64,000 bases of DNA from Bacteroidota bacterium (GCA_023412765.1 JAEZBX010000036.1:1-64000); one strand, 5' to 3'; positions 25,364 to 34,149 are shown, counted from the stretch's first letter. Numbers and translations are program-made. Notes: a model not told the origin generated them from the letters alone.

Positions 25364-25790
25364 GGTTCTGCACTCTGCATTCTGCACTCATCACTCTGCA
25401 TTCAAGTTCTGCAATTCGGACTTTAAACTTAGATTTCGAACTATCTGAGTGATGAATGCAGAGTGTAGAGTTTAGATCGACGGGCGAGGTTCTGCATTCT
25501 GTATCCTACACTCATCACTCTGTATTCAAGTTCTGCAATTCGGACTTTAAACTTAAATTTCGAACTATCTGAGTGATGAATGCAGAGTGTAGAGTTTAGA
25601 TCGACTGGCGAGGTTAAGCATTCTGTATTCTACACTCATCACTCTGCATTCAAGTTCTGCAATTCGGACTTTAAACTTAGATTTCGAACTATCTGAGTGA
25701 TGAATGCAGAGTGCAGAGTTTAGATCGTTGGGTTCTGCGCTCTATACTGAACTATCTGAGTGATGAATGCAGAGTGCAGAGTTTAGATCT
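25364..25790. repeat. 124-bp tandem repeat, each unit an inverted-arm element
   Basis: Three near-identical units start at 25364, 25488 and 25612 (period 124 bp for the first step and again for the second), followed by a 60-bp unit at 25731-25790 with its centre deleted. Each unit has a left arm of CACTC/TGCATTC words, a constant loop of about 40 bp (AAGTTCTGCAATTCGGACTT and following), and a right arm with the inverse words; CACTCTGCATTC pairs exactly with GAATGCAGAGTG. It fills the 460-bp convergent gap between exonuclease and S1/P1 nuclease genes. Confidence 0.95.
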
Positions 25791-25798
25791 TTTGCATC

Positions 25799-26608
25799 TC
25801 AACCATAAATTTCGTTCAGCACTCCTGCTATCCTGATGCCTGCTTGCAAAAGGCGATGGCGAACGATATGAAAATTTTCATAGGCATATTTATATCCAAG
25901 ATTACCACGGCCATAGCGGTAAACGTTCTCCCGGTACGCCATGCTCTCCTTCGCCCAGGTATAGATGTCCGACCTCTGCCATGATAGAATCGTTGCTGCA
26001 TCGGGCTTCTCTAGCGACGCGGCGAGCTCGGTGTAACTCAACTTCGTGTCATCGATCATCTCACTATCCCAAACCCTGTGAAGATTACTTTGTGCACGAA
26101 ACCACGTCACTTTAATATCGTTCCCGCCGCGGTCGTTTCCCCCTCCGACATGCAACGGTTGGTGTAAGTCACCGATCAAGTGGATTAACATTTTCAGATA
26201 CTCGCGTTCCTTATCGGCCGTCAATTTTTTGGACTTAAGCGCAACCTTCAGCCGTTCGATGGTTTCAAGGATATCCCCATTTTTGTTTTTTTCTGCTTCT
26301 TGATAAGTCTTTCCATCAGGGATCGTAACCCAATGCCAGTCGCTTGTGTAATCATACAATGAATCAGATCGAATCTCATCCATCCAGGTGCTAGCCATAG
26401 CAAGTGACTGGTCACCAAGAATTCTTGTCAACTCTTTTTTTGCCTTCTTGGAAATATGTTGCTCGGCAATCCATCCCGTGACTCGATGACCTGTCGGCCC
26501 CCATCCGAAAGAAACCGAACAATGAAAAATCATCAGCACGGCACTAAGGGTAGTTCTCAAGCATAGCAAGTTAATGGTTCGAACATCGCTGAGGTAGATC
26601 ACTTTCAT
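25799..26608 (-). CDS. S1/P1-type nuclease
   Basis: A 269-residue secreted zinc nuclease. I use the ATG at 26608 (MKVIYLSDVRTINLLC), which starts a plausible signal peptide ending before the mature N-terminal Trp in GWGPTGHRV; that Trp is a zinc ligand in the family. Further ligands are HRVTGWIAE, SDWHWVTIPD, HLIGDLHQPLHVG (the HLxGDxHQPLH signature) and HRVWDSEMID. It should cleave single-stranded RNA/DNA in the periplasm or outside the cell. Confidence 0.93.
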   Translation of the reverse strand: MKVIYLSDVRTINLLCLRTTLSAVLMIFHCSVSFGWGPTGHRVTGWIAEQHISKKAKKELTRILGDQSLAMASTWMDEIRSDSLYDYTSDWHWVTIPDGKTYQEAEKNKNGDILETIERLKVALKSKKLTADKEREYLKMLIHLIGDLHQPLHVGGGNDRGGNDIKVTWFRAQSNLHRVWDSEMIDDTKLSYTELAASLEKPDAATILSWQRSDIYTWAKESMAYRENVYRYGRGNLGYKYAYENFHIVRHRLLQAGIRIAGVLNEIYG

Positions 26609-26685
26609 TTGATCGGTTACATTGTCTGATAAAAAGTGACTAGTTGTGATCAAACATACTCATGTCCGAAAGGATTACCAAGGGA

Positions 26686-26845
26686 CGTTAATCGTTAATC
26701 GTTATCCGTTATTAGTATTGTCCGCCACGGTTATCGCAAATCGCTGAGGGTCTAAGGCTTCTCATTTGCCAAATATTATTACTCTCTGGGTCATACAACC
26801 TCTGTAGATGCCATTCTATTAACGGATAACTATTAACGAATAACG
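26686..26845. repeat. Inverted TTAATCG/CGATTAA two-arm element
   Basis: The left arm (26686-26715) and right arm (26816-26845) are 30-bp inverted copies with 27 of 30 matching positions (core TTATCCGTTA / TAACGGATAA), around a 100-bp spacer. It occupies the divergent gap between the S1/P1 nuclease and the amidoligase operon; the same words flank the IS110 element. The rest of the gap (26846-27055) shows no convincing gene. Confidence 0.9.
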
Positions 26846-27041
26846 AACAAAGAAACGCACTTTACCGAAACTGAATACACTTCAGGGTGCATTAATGATT
26901 AGTCATTCTTCCTTTTGCATCCATAACCTTACACCAGGGCTCCGAATGTTGGAGTTGACTATTAACGTTTATAATTTTACTTAGAAATTTTTTGAACTGC
27001 CCAATACAAATTTTAGCCTTAACATGATTACTGGAAAGGAG

Positions 27042-27047
27042 GGGAGG
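27042..27047 (+). promoter_or_regulatory. Unusually strong Shine-Dalgarno site
   Basis: GGGAGG, within AAGGAGGGGAGG, lies 8 bp upstream of the ATG at 27056. Such a purine-rich ribosome binding site is rare in this Bacteroidota-type window and supports that ATG over the in-frame GTG at 27047, which lies inside the motif. Confidence 0.6.
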
Positions 27048-27055
27048 TGCCTCGA

Positions 27056-27799
27056 ATGAAGAAGCAACTAACCCTGGATTTCGATATTCAGGCCCAACCC
27101 GACGACGTTACCTGTGGCCCTACCTGCCTTCAGGCGTTGTACAATTACTATGGGGATGATGTGCCGTTGAAAGAAGTTATACAGGAAGTAAAACAATTGA
27201 AGTTCGGTGGTACGTTAGCGGTCATGCTGGGCAACCACGCCCTGCAGCGGGGATACAAGGCGCGCATTTATACCTATAACTTGAATGTATTTGATCCGAC
27301 GTGGTTTAAACACTCATCGAAAAAGATGATCCAGTTTCTTCGGGAGCAAATGGAGTTCAAGCGAAAGCGCCGGAAGCTTCGTATAGCATCTCAGGCTTAC
27401 ATTAAGTTTCTGCAGTCGGGCGGGGAATTGCGAAACCTTGAGCTAGACGAGAATCTTATTAAAAGTTATTTAAAAAAATCAATACCCATACTAACCGGTC
27501 TGAGTGCTACTTATCTTTATGGGTCAGCTCGCGAAATACCCGAGTTCGATATTTTTGATAGCATAAAGGGTGAACCGGCTGGACATTTCGTTGTGGTTAC
27601 GGGCTTTGATGAAGAAAAAAAATGCGTTCACATCACCGATCCAAATGAACCCAATCCGTTAGGCCAGGGAAAGGTCTACAGCGTTAGCTTTGCACGACTC
27701 ATTAATAGCATCATGTTGGGGATAGTTACGTATGATGCCAATTTGTTGATAATCGAACCAAAAGTAAAAAAGGCAAATGCCAAAACTCATAGTAGTTGA
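27056..27799 (+). CDS. C39-like (papain-fold) peptidase
   Basis: A 247-residue protein with a peptidase_C39-like fold. The predicted catalytic residues are visible: Gln and Cys in QPDDVTCGPTCLQALYNYYG (Cys in DVTCGPTC), His in GHFVVVTGFDEE and Asp in HITDPNEPN. It has no signal peptide, transmembrane segment or ABC domain, so it is a stand-alone cytoplasmic protease rather than a bacteriocin exporter. A basic helical insert (FKRKRRKLRIASQAYIKF) lies in the middle. It is the first gene of a four-gene operon and overlaps the RimK-like gene by 23 bp. It may process or release a ligase-modified peptide or protein (inference). Confidence 0.88.
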   Translation: MKKQLTLDFDIQAQPDDVTCGPTCLQALYNYYGDDVPLKEVIQEVKQLKFGGTLAVMLGNHALQRGYKARIYTYNLNVFDPTWFKHSSKKMIQFLREQMEFKRKRRKLRIASQAYIKFLQSGGELRNLELDENLIKSYLKKSIPILTGLSATYLYGSAREIPEFDIFDSIKGEPAGHFVVVTGFDEEKKCVHITDPNEPNPLGQGKVYSVSFARLINSIMLGIVTYDANLLIIEPKVKKANAKTHSS

Positions 27800-29222
27800 C
27801 AATCCGGACGATTGGCAATTCAATCTCAACGATGTTGAAGTGGTTACACCGTCCCGTTACATTTCGGGCGACGCGCTTCCCGAGGCGAAGGGTGTGAAAG
27901 TTATTAACCTCTGCAAATCCTATCAGTATCAATCTATAGGATATTACGTATCACTGTTAGCTGAGGCTCGGAAACATAAGGTGCTACCTGGTATCTCGAC
28001 AATTCAGGATCTTAGGTTTCCTTCTATTCTTCGTGAAGATTTTCAAGACTTTGACGACCTGATTCAAACGTCTTTCAAAAGTGTAACGCAGGATAAAGTT
28101 GAGTTCGATATTTATTTCGGCACAACCCATGAGGAACATTTGAACAAGCTCGCAAAGCAACTTTTTCAGTACATACCGGCACCATCCCTGAGTGTTACTT
28201 TTACCAAGCGAAGCAAATGGGTACTACAGAGCATTAAACCTTTAAGTTTTGGCGAAGTACCTCAGGAGGAAATGCCTTTGTTGCATGATGCGGCAGAGAA
28301 ATATCTTCAGCGTAAGCGAGAGGTACGTCCCGACAAGAAAAAATACGACCTGGCTATTCTTGTAGATCCGAATGATCCGAATCCACCATCGGATGACAAG
28401 GCTTTGCAGAAATTTATTAAGGCTGGCGATCAACTCGGTTTTTATGTTGAGTTGATCACAAAGGACGACTTCGACGAACTTATTCAGTTTGATGCATTAT
28501 TCATCCGTGAAACTACGTTTGTAAATCATCATACCTTTAGATTTGCCAAGAAAGCCCAGTCACTTGGCTTAGTTGTGATCGATGATCCCGATTCTATTCT
28601 TAAGTGTACCAATAAAATTTACCTCAATGAGTTGCTGACGTCTAACAAAATACGCACGCCGGTTTCATATGTGGTAAGTAAAGACAATTATAAGAATCTG
28701 CCCAAAAAACTTGCATACCCCTTTATTCTTAAGCAACCGGATGGCGCATTCAGCAAAGGTGTTTTTAAAATTAAAGACGATGAAGAATTCAAGAACGCTT
28801 GTGCCACAATGTTTCAGAAATCCGAGTTGTTGATCGCCCAGGAGTTTTTACCTACTGCATTTGACTGGCGCGTTGGCATTCTGGATGGCCAGCCTCTTTT
28901 CTGCTGTAAGTATTTCATGGCGTCGGAACATTGGCAGATTGTAAACTGGAATTCAGAAAAACAACAACAAGAAGGAGCTGTCGAATGCGTAGCATTCTAT
29001 CAGGCACCGGCCGAATTAATTTCAACTGCACTGGAAGCAACCGCGCTAATTGGACAGGGCCTATATGGTGTTGACATGAAGGAGGTGGATGGCAAGTTTT
29101 ATGTAATTGAAATCAATGACAATCCTAATATCGATTCGGGTATAGAGGACAAGATCATGAAGGACAAACTATATACCGTTATCATGGAAGTATTTTTAAA
29201 CCGGATCAAAGCCGACAAATAA
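27777..29222 (+). CDS. RimK-like ATP-grasp ligase with RLAN domain
   Basis: A 481-residue protein. Residues about 1-170 match the RLAN domain (RimK-like ATP-grasp N-terminal): LIVVDNPDDWQFN, INLCKSYQYQSIGYYVSLLAE. Residues about 190-475 hold an ATP-grasp domain with KLAYPFILKQPDGAFSKGV (ATP-binding loop), LLIAQEFLPTAFDWRVGIL and the metal-binding end YVIEINDNPNIDSG. RimK-family enzymes join amino acids, often glutamate, to a carboxylate with ATP. The RLAN version is known from comparative genomics to travel with GCS2-like ligases and peptidases, but its substrate is unknown. The start overlaps the peptidase gene, and its TAA overlaps the next ATG. Confidence 0.92.
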   Translation: MPKLIVVDNPDDWQFNLNDVEVVTPSRYISGDALPEAKGVKVINLCKSYQYQSIGYYVSLLAEARKHKVLPGISTIQDLRFPSILREDFQDFDDLIQTSFKSVTQDKVEFDIYFGTTHEEHLNKLAKQLFQYIPAPSLSVTFTKRSKWVLQSIKPLSFGEVPQEEMPLLHDAAEKYLQRKREVRPDKKKYDLAILVDPNDPNPPSDDKALQKFIKAGDQLGFYVELITKDDFDELIQFDALFIRETTFVNHHTFRFAKKAQSLGLVVIDDPDSILKCTNKIYLNELLTSNKIRTPVSYVVSKDNYKNLPKKLAYPFILKQPDGAFSKGVFKIKDDEEFKNACATMFQKSELLIAQEFLPTAFDWRVGILDGQPLFCCKYFMASEHWQIVNWNSEKQQQEGAVECVAFYQAPAELISTALEATALIGQGLYGVDMKEVDGKFYVIEINDNPNIDSGIEDKIMKDKLYTVIMEVFLNRIKADK

Positions 29223-30466
29223 TGACACAACCTCCACGCATTCATTTATTTCAGGGGTACGGAGTAGAATTGGAATACATGCTTGTCGATCGCGATACGC
29301 TTAAGGTACGCCCTATCACAGATGAATTGTTAAAGCATGAGCTTGGTTCATATGGTAGTGACTTTGAAAACGGGATAATCACATGGTCAAACGAACTCGT
29401 GCTTCATGTTGTTGAGTTGAAGTCGACCAAACCGGAAAAGGATTTACTTGCGTTAAACAAGAAATTTTCAGAGAACGTCAGGGCAGTGAATTCCATTCTC
29501 GAGAAATGGAACGCCAGGTTAATGCCCACTGCCGCGCATCCTTTTATGGATCCCCTAACTGAGACACGAATATGGCCTCATGAAAACAATGAGGTTTATG
29601 CGATTTACAATAAGATCTTTGATTGTCGTGGTCATGGATGGTCTAACCTTCAAAGCACTCACCTTAATTTACCGTTTTACGACGATGAGGAGTTTGCCAA
29701 GCTGCATGCAGCCATTAGGTTGGTTTTGCCGATCCTTCCTGCGTTGTGCGCCAGCTCGCCAGTGTTGGATGGTAAGCTAACGGGACTCATGGATACAAGA
29801 CTAAAATTCTACAAAACCAATCAGGCCAGGATTCCCTCGATTACTGGCAAGGTGATTCCCGAGGCAGTCTTTTCAAAGCGCAATTACCTGAATACTATTT
29901 ACGAAAAGATCAAGTCGGACATTGCTCCCTATGATCCGAACGAAGAACTCAATGCAATCTGGGTGAACTCACGCGGTGCCATCCCCCGGTTTGACAGGGG
30001 TTCAATCGAGATAAGGGTAATGGATATTCAGGAATGTCCCGCGGCGGATCTTGCTGTTCTTACATTCGTGATCGAAACTATAAAGGCCTTGACCGGCAAT
30101 GTCTTTGTGACGCTTGAAGATCAGATGAAATGGAAGACGGAAATACTCGCCCAAATTCTTGATCAAACAACTGCAGTTGGGCATGAAGCTGTTTTGGATA
30201 ATGCCGACTATTTGTCTTTATTTGATTTCCCAGAGAGCAAAGCAACAGCCAGCGAGTTGTGGCAGCATATTTTTGAGAATTTAGTGGAAAGGGGTAACAC
30301 TGCGCTCGATGGATATAAAAAAGAAATTGACGTAATACTTAAAAAAGGAACCCTTGCACACCGCATCGTTAGGGCTATTGGCAAGAATCATTCACATGAA
30401 AGTATCGCGTCCGTGTACCGCATCCTTTGCGATTGCCTTGCGAACAATAGGATGTTCCTTAGTTGA
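29222..30466 (+). CDS. GCS2-type carboxylate-amine ligase
   Basis: A 414-residue protein of the glutamate-cysteine ligase type 2 superfamily. Motifs: GYGVELEYMLVDRDTL near the N-terminus (metal Glu residues), NELVLHVVELKS, TAAHPFMDPLTETRIWP, and the C-terminal FDRGSIEIRVMDIQECP (Arg/Glu site). It is longer than YbdK proteins and shares only the family core with the YbdK-like protein at 47960. It should form an amide between a carboxylate and an amino compound using ATP. Start overlaps the RimK-like stop by 1 bp. Product unknown. Confidence 0.9.
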   Translation: MTQPPRIHLFQGYGVELEYMLVDRDTLKVRPITDELLKHELGSYGSDFENGIITWSNELVLHVVELKSTKPEKDLLALNKKFSENVRAVNSILEKWNARLMPTAAHPFMDPLTETRIWPHENNEVYAIYNKIFDCRGHGWSNLQSTHLNLPFYDDEEFAKLHAAIRLVLPILPALCASSPVLDGKLTGLMDTRLKFYKTNQARIPSITGKVIPEAVFSKRNYLNTIYEKIKSDIAPYDPNEELNAIWVNSRGAIPRFDRGSIEIRVMDIQECPAADLAVLTFVIETIKALTGNVFVTLEDQMKWKTEILAQILDQTTAVGHEAVLDNADYLSLFDFPESKATASELWQHIFENLVERGNTALDGYKKEIDVILKKGTLAHRIVRAIGKNHSHESIASVYRILCDCLANNRMFLS

Positions 30467-30501
30467 TGTTGTATCGCCATTAAAATAATTGGTTTAGTAA
30501 A

Positions 30502-31188
30502 ATGAACCTGATAATCACCTGTGAGCATGCCGGGAACCAGGTGCCCGAACAATACCAGCACATCTTTTCGAATATTACGGACATTCTTAATTCACACCGG
30601 GGTTACGACCCGGGGGCCATCGAACTCGCAAAGTTCCTGGCGGCTGAATACAGTGCACCTTTGTTTATTTGTGAGACCACCCGGCTGTTGATTGAACCCA
30701 ACCGGTCGCTCGACAACCATCAGCTTTATTCTGAATATTCTCAAAAGCTTTGGGAAACCGATCACGATCAGATTTTGCAACGTTATTACTATCCACATCG
30801 AAATAGTGTAGAGGATGTTATTTCGAAATTGACAAAACCGGTACTTCATTTATCTATCCACACGTTTACACCGGTGCTTGACGGTAAAGAACGCAGTGTT
30901 GACGTCGGACTGCTGTTCGACCCGGATCGAACGGCTGAAACGGAATTTTGCGGAAGGTTTTTAGATGGTTTAGAACTGATGCTCCCCGGAATGAGGATAG
31001 AATTTAATGAGCCTTACAAGGGAACCGATGATGGATTCACTACCTACTTGCGTACAAAATTTGTTGACCGGGATTATCTTGGAATTGAAATCGAAATCAA
31101 TCAAAAATTTCTAGGCACTGAAAAATGGGAATTGATTTCTGTAAGTCTGAAAGAGGTTTTATTTGATCTGCTCTACGAGCCTGAGTAG
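30502..31188 (+). CDS. N-formylglutamate amidohydrolase-like enzyme
   Basis: A 228-residue member of the N-formylglutamate amidohydrolase family. Family blocks: ITCEHAGNQVPEQY, SHRGYDPGAIELAKFLA, TTRLLIEPNRSL (usual form SRLVVDxNR), VLHLSIHTFTP and YKGTDDGFTTYLR. These place the metal-binding His/Glu residues. No hut genes are near, so histidine degradation is unlikely; as the last gene of the ligase operon it more probably hydrolyses the amide that its partners make or a formyl/acyl derivative (inference). It ends 1 bp from the convergent gene. Confidence 0.87.
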   Translation: MNLIITCEHAGNQVPEQYQHIFSNITDILNSHRGYDPGAIELAKFLAAEYSAPLFICETTRLLIEPNRSLDNHQLYSEYSQKLWETDHDQILQRYYYPHRNSVEDVISKLTKPVLHLSIHTFTPVLDGKERSVDVGLLFDPDRTAETEFCGRFLDGLELMLPGMRIEFNEPYKGTDDGFTTYLRTKFVDRDYLGIEIEINQKFLGTEKWELISVSLKEVLFDLLYEPE

Positions 31189-31189
31189 A

Positions 31190-31801
31190 TTAATTATTAA
31201 GGTCATCAAGCAGCCCTTGCAATTTGGCCAGGTGATTTCCATAAAGCTTCTTGATATACCAGTTCGCTGCCCATGTGCTGGTCACAAAAAACAACACAGC
31301 GACAACCAACAAGGAAATAATTACGGTGGGCTGTAATAAGAAGTCAATGTATTTACGGGGTCCCCTTTCCAACGCTCCAAAGAGCAGTGCCAGGAAAAAG
31401 TAAATCGGAAACAGGATGGCGTAGCTGTTCTTGTAAAACTTCAAATAGCTCTTAAGATTCGCGATCAAAATGGCTAATGTGTCATGAAGGTTTTCGTTCA
31501 TTTGCTCAAACCGATTCAACAGCAATAATTTCTTAATGAAGTAGACTGAAGCGCCGAGAGTCATCGCAAGAATGGAAATGGAAGTCCACTTTAGTGCCCC
31601 GTTTTTCAAGCCGATTGCGTAGAGAAGTAATGCAAGACTGCTTACGATCGCGATGATTAATTCGAGCCATACACTGCGCTTGAGGTTTGCAATTATAGAC
31701 ATGCTCTTGCTCTTCAGCATTAAGCTGATTTCGGCCTCACCTTTTTGATGAAACTCCGGTGAGTTATGTTTCCATATGGTCTTCAAATCGTCCAGCTCCA
31801 T
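31190..31801 (-). CDS. Four-TM protein, possible anti-sigma partner
   Basis: A 203-residue protein with a soluble, charged N-terminus (MELDDLKTIWKHNSPEFHQ, about 40 residues) and four hydrophobic helices (about 47-67, 75-92, 125-143 and 157-180). I recognise no named domain. It starts 4 bp after the stop of the ECF sigma gene on the same strand, and the short cytoplasmic N-terminus before membrane helices is typical of Bacteroidota membrane anti-sigma proteins, though no ZAS zinc motif is visible. Confidence 0.7.
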   Translation of the reverse strand: MELDDLKTIWKHNSPEFHQKGEAEISLMLKSKSMSIIANLKRSVWLELIIAIVSSLALLLYAIGLKNGALKWTSISILAMTLGASVYFIKKLLLLNRFEQMNENLHDTLAILIANLKSYLKFYKNSYAILFPIYFFLALLFGALERGPRKYIDFLLQPTVIISLLVVAVLFFVTSTWAANWYIKKLYGNHLAKLQGLLDDLNN

Positions 31802-31805
31802 GTTA

Positions 31806-32285
31806 TCAACACATAAGTTTTTTTAGCTTTTCCCTGATCCTGTTCATCCTCACTCGCACATTGTTTTGTGTGATACCAATCGTCTCAGCGATTTCTTCGT
31901 ATGAGATTTCTTCCAATGCCATCATGATCATAGCACGTTCGACTTCCGTCAACTGACGGATAGCCCACTGAAGCTTCTGAAATTTTTCCTCCAGATCCAA
32001 GTTGCCACTTTCTGAAATATTTAAATGTTGGTCGCTCAGGTCTTCCGTTTTTACCTGGCGTGATCGCTTTCGCAATCCCGAGATGGCCGTGTTCAAAGCG
32101 ATGCGATACATCCACGTGGTGATCTTGGATTCTCCCCTAAAAGATGAAAAGGATTTCCAAAGTTGCAGCACGATCTCCTGGAATAAATCATTGCGGACCT
32201 CGGGATCATTTTCATACATGAAGCATACTTTATGGATTAACCCCTGATGTTCATTGATTAGACTTGTAAAGGTTTTCTCGTCCAC
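31806..32285 (-). CDS. ECF-type RNA polymerase sigma factor
   Basis: A 159-residue sigma-70 family factor. Region 2 carries NDLFQEIVLQLWKSFSSFRGESKITTWMYRIA (core binding and -10 recognition), region 4 EISYEEIAETIGITQNNVRVRMNRIREKLK (helix-turn-helix for -35). The start is GTG at 32285; no ATG lies upstream in frame. Paired with the downstream four-TM protein as sigma and putative membrane inhibitor. Confidence 0.94.
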   Translation of the reverse strand: MDEKTFTSLINEHQGLIHKVCFMYENDPEVRNDLFQEIVLQLWKSFSSFRGESKITTWMYRIALNTAISGLRKRSRQVKTEDLSDQHLNISESGNLDLEEKFQKLQWAIRQLTEVERAMIMMALEEISYEEIAETIGITQNNVRVRMNRIREKLKKLMC

Positions 32286-32373
32286 AATCGGCTAAGGGTA
32301 ATACATATTTTACGAATATGTCGCAGGTAATGAAAGATAATTACACAATTATCCATCGCAATCCAAGGTAGGC

Positions 32374-32402
32374 TTGACTTAAAAGTGTATTTTTTACATT
32401 TT
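32374..32402 (+). promoter_or_regulatory. Candidate Bacteroidota-type promoter for GH51 gene
   Basis: TTG at 32374-32376 is followed after 18 bp by TACATTTT (32395-32402), close to the TTTG/TAnnTTTG pattern used by the primary sigma factor of Bacteroidota. It is 42 bp upstream of the ATG at 32444. Weak evidence by sequence alone. Confidence 0.35.
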
Positions 32403-32443
32403 TAAAAGAATATTATATATTGAAGCCCCAAATCTCCAATTGC

Positions 32444-33982
32444 ATGAAAAAGCCTTTGCTAGTTTTATCATTCATAATAGCGTTTCTTAATGTCATGAGC
32501 CAAAATCACATTGTGGTAAACGCTGATCTCGGGAAAGACAAAATCGATAAGCACATTTACGGGCATTTTGCAGAGCACCTCGGCCGTTGTGTTTACGGAG
32601 GATTTTATGTTGGTGAGAACAATACTAAGATCAAGCATACCAACGGCGTGCGCAATGATGTTGTCGAAGCGTTGAAAAACTTAAAAATTCCAAATTTACG
32701 GTGGCCAGGGGGTTGCTTTGCTGATACATACCATTGGAAGGATGGAATTGGTCCCAAGGACAAGCGCCCGACAATCGTTAATCATTGGTGGGGAGGTGTT
32801 ACGGAAGACAACAGCTTTGGAACACATGATTTTCTTAACATGTGTGAATTGTTAGGAACTGAACCGTACCTATCGGGAAATGTAGGAAGTGGTACTGTCC
32901 AGGAATTTATTGATTGGGTTCAGTATACAACCTTTGCAGGCAAGAGTCCGATGTCTGATTTACGGAAAGAACACGGAAGGGAACAGCCCTGGAAAGTGAA
33001 GTATTGGGGAATTGGAAACGAAGCATGGGGCTGTGGTGGAAATATGAGAGCGGAGTACTACGTGGATGTCTATAAACAGTACACAACATTTCTTTCTGGT
33101 TGGGAAAGGGATAATAGGATTTTCCGAATTGCATCGGGCGCTAGCTCTGATGATTATAAATGGACAGAAGTATTGATGCGCGACATTCCACACAATTTGC
33201 TGGAGGGAGTTGCCCTGCATCACTACTCGGTCATTGACTGGAACAAGAAAGGTCCCGCGACAGGTTTCTCTGAAGAACAATATTTTACAACGATGCAGCG
33301 AGCAACACGAATGGAGGAGCTAGTTACAAAGCATTCAAATATCATGGACAAATATGATCCTGAGAAGAAGGTTGCGTTGGTTGTTGACGAGTGGGGTGGA
33401 TGGTATGACGTAGAACCTGGAACCAACCCGGGATTTTTATATCAGCAAAACACAATGAGGGATGCGATGATTGCCGGTGTCACCTTAAATGTTTTTCACA
33501 ATCATTGTGATCGGGTGAGGATGGCAAATCTTGCACAAACTATAAATGTTTTGCAGGCCGTAATTCTCACGGATGAGGAGAAAATGATATTGACGCCTAC
33601 ATACCACGTTATGGAGATGTTCAATGTACACCAGGATGCAACGATGCTGCCTGTAGTTGTGAAGTCAAATGATTATGTTTTTAACAATCAAAAGCTTCAG
33701 GCGATTTCAGCATCTGCTTCGCGTGATGCAAATGGTGTAACTCATATTTCTTTGGTGAATATTGATGCGAACAAAGCGCAGGATATATCACTCGATCTAA
33801 GAGGTTCAAAATTTTCGAGTGTAACGGGAGAAATTTTGTCGTCACAAAAAATACAGGATCACAACACGTTTGAAAACCCTAACAAGATTAAACCAGCACC
33901 ATTTAAGGGAATCACATTGAGCGGTACCACTCTAAAAGGGAAGATTCCTCCTTTTTCCGTCGTTGTCCTTGAGGTTAAATAG
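32444..33982 (+). CDS. Alpha-L-arabinofuranosidase, GH51
   Basis: A 512-residue glycoside hydrolase. From the ATG at 32444 there is a signal peptide (MKKPLLVLSFIIAFLNVMS); the in-frame TTG at 32420 is unlikely. The GH51 motifs include KHIYGHFAEHLGRCVYGG, LRWPGGCFADTYHWKDGIGP, the acid/base Glu in YWGIGNEAWGCGG and the nucleophile Glu in VALVVDEWGGWYD. The C-terminal beta-sandwich (about 400-512) is complete. It releases arabinose from arabinan or arabinoxylan, and the export signal puts it in the periplasm or on the surface. No SusCD pair is nearby. Confidence 0.95.
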   Translation: MKKPLLVLSFIIAFLNVMSQNHIVVNADLGKDKIDKHIYGHFAEHLGRCVYGGFYVGENNTKIKHTNGVRNDVVEALKNLKIPNLRWPGGCFADTYHWKDGIGPKDKRPTIVNHWWGGVTEDNSFGTHDFLNMCELLGTEPYLSGNVGSGTVQEFIDWVQYTTFAGKSPMSDLRKEHGREQPWKVKYWGIGNEAWGCGGNMRAEYYVDVYKQYTTFLSGWERDNRIFRIASGASSDDYKWTEVLMRDIPHNLLEGVALHHYSVIDWNKKGPATGFSEEQYFTTMQRATRMEELVTKHSNIMDKYDPEKKVALVVDEWGGWYDVEPGTNPGFLYQQNTMRDAMIAGVTLNVFHNHCDRVRMANLAQTINVLQAVILTDEEKMILTPTYHVMEMFNVHQDATMLPVVVKSNDYVFNNQKLQAISASASRDANGVTHISLVNIDANKAQDISLDLRGSKFSSVTGEILSSQKIQDHNTFENPNKIKPAPFKGITLSGTTLKGKIPPFSVVVLEVK

Positions 33983-34016
33983 GTGTTTCATTTTTGTATC
34001 GTGTGATTGCAATAGG

Positions 34017-34149
34017 AGGCTCCTGGCGGAGCCTTGATGGACCGCGGCTTTGTTCCATTGAAAGCGTTGTTCAACGCTACCAAAATTATCTGCTGCGTTA
34101 GGAGCATTCGGTTTGTGATGGCGACGTCAACGAGCCGACATCGCGGTCC
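34017..34149. repeat. Multi-hairpin intergenic element
   Basis: AGGCTCC (34017-34023) pairs with GGAGCCT (34028-34034); AGCGTTG (34063-34069) with CAACGCT (34072-34078); and GGACCGCG (34039-34046) with the distant CGCGGTCC (34142-34149), closing a branched fold. It lies in the 286-bp convergent gap between GH51 and hemA genes and looks more like a REP-type element than a simple terminator. The rest of the gap is AT-rich with no motif seen. Confidence 0.6.

Noticed and set aside
25364..25790. CRISPR-like array
   Set aside because: Units are 124 bp and contiguous, with no variable spacers and no cas genes; they are tandem duplicates with inverted arms.
26896..26985. 29-residue frame before the ligase operon as a precursor peptide
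   Set aside because: It has no ribosome binding site, no leader-like features and no recognisable core; it is within random expectation for the gap.
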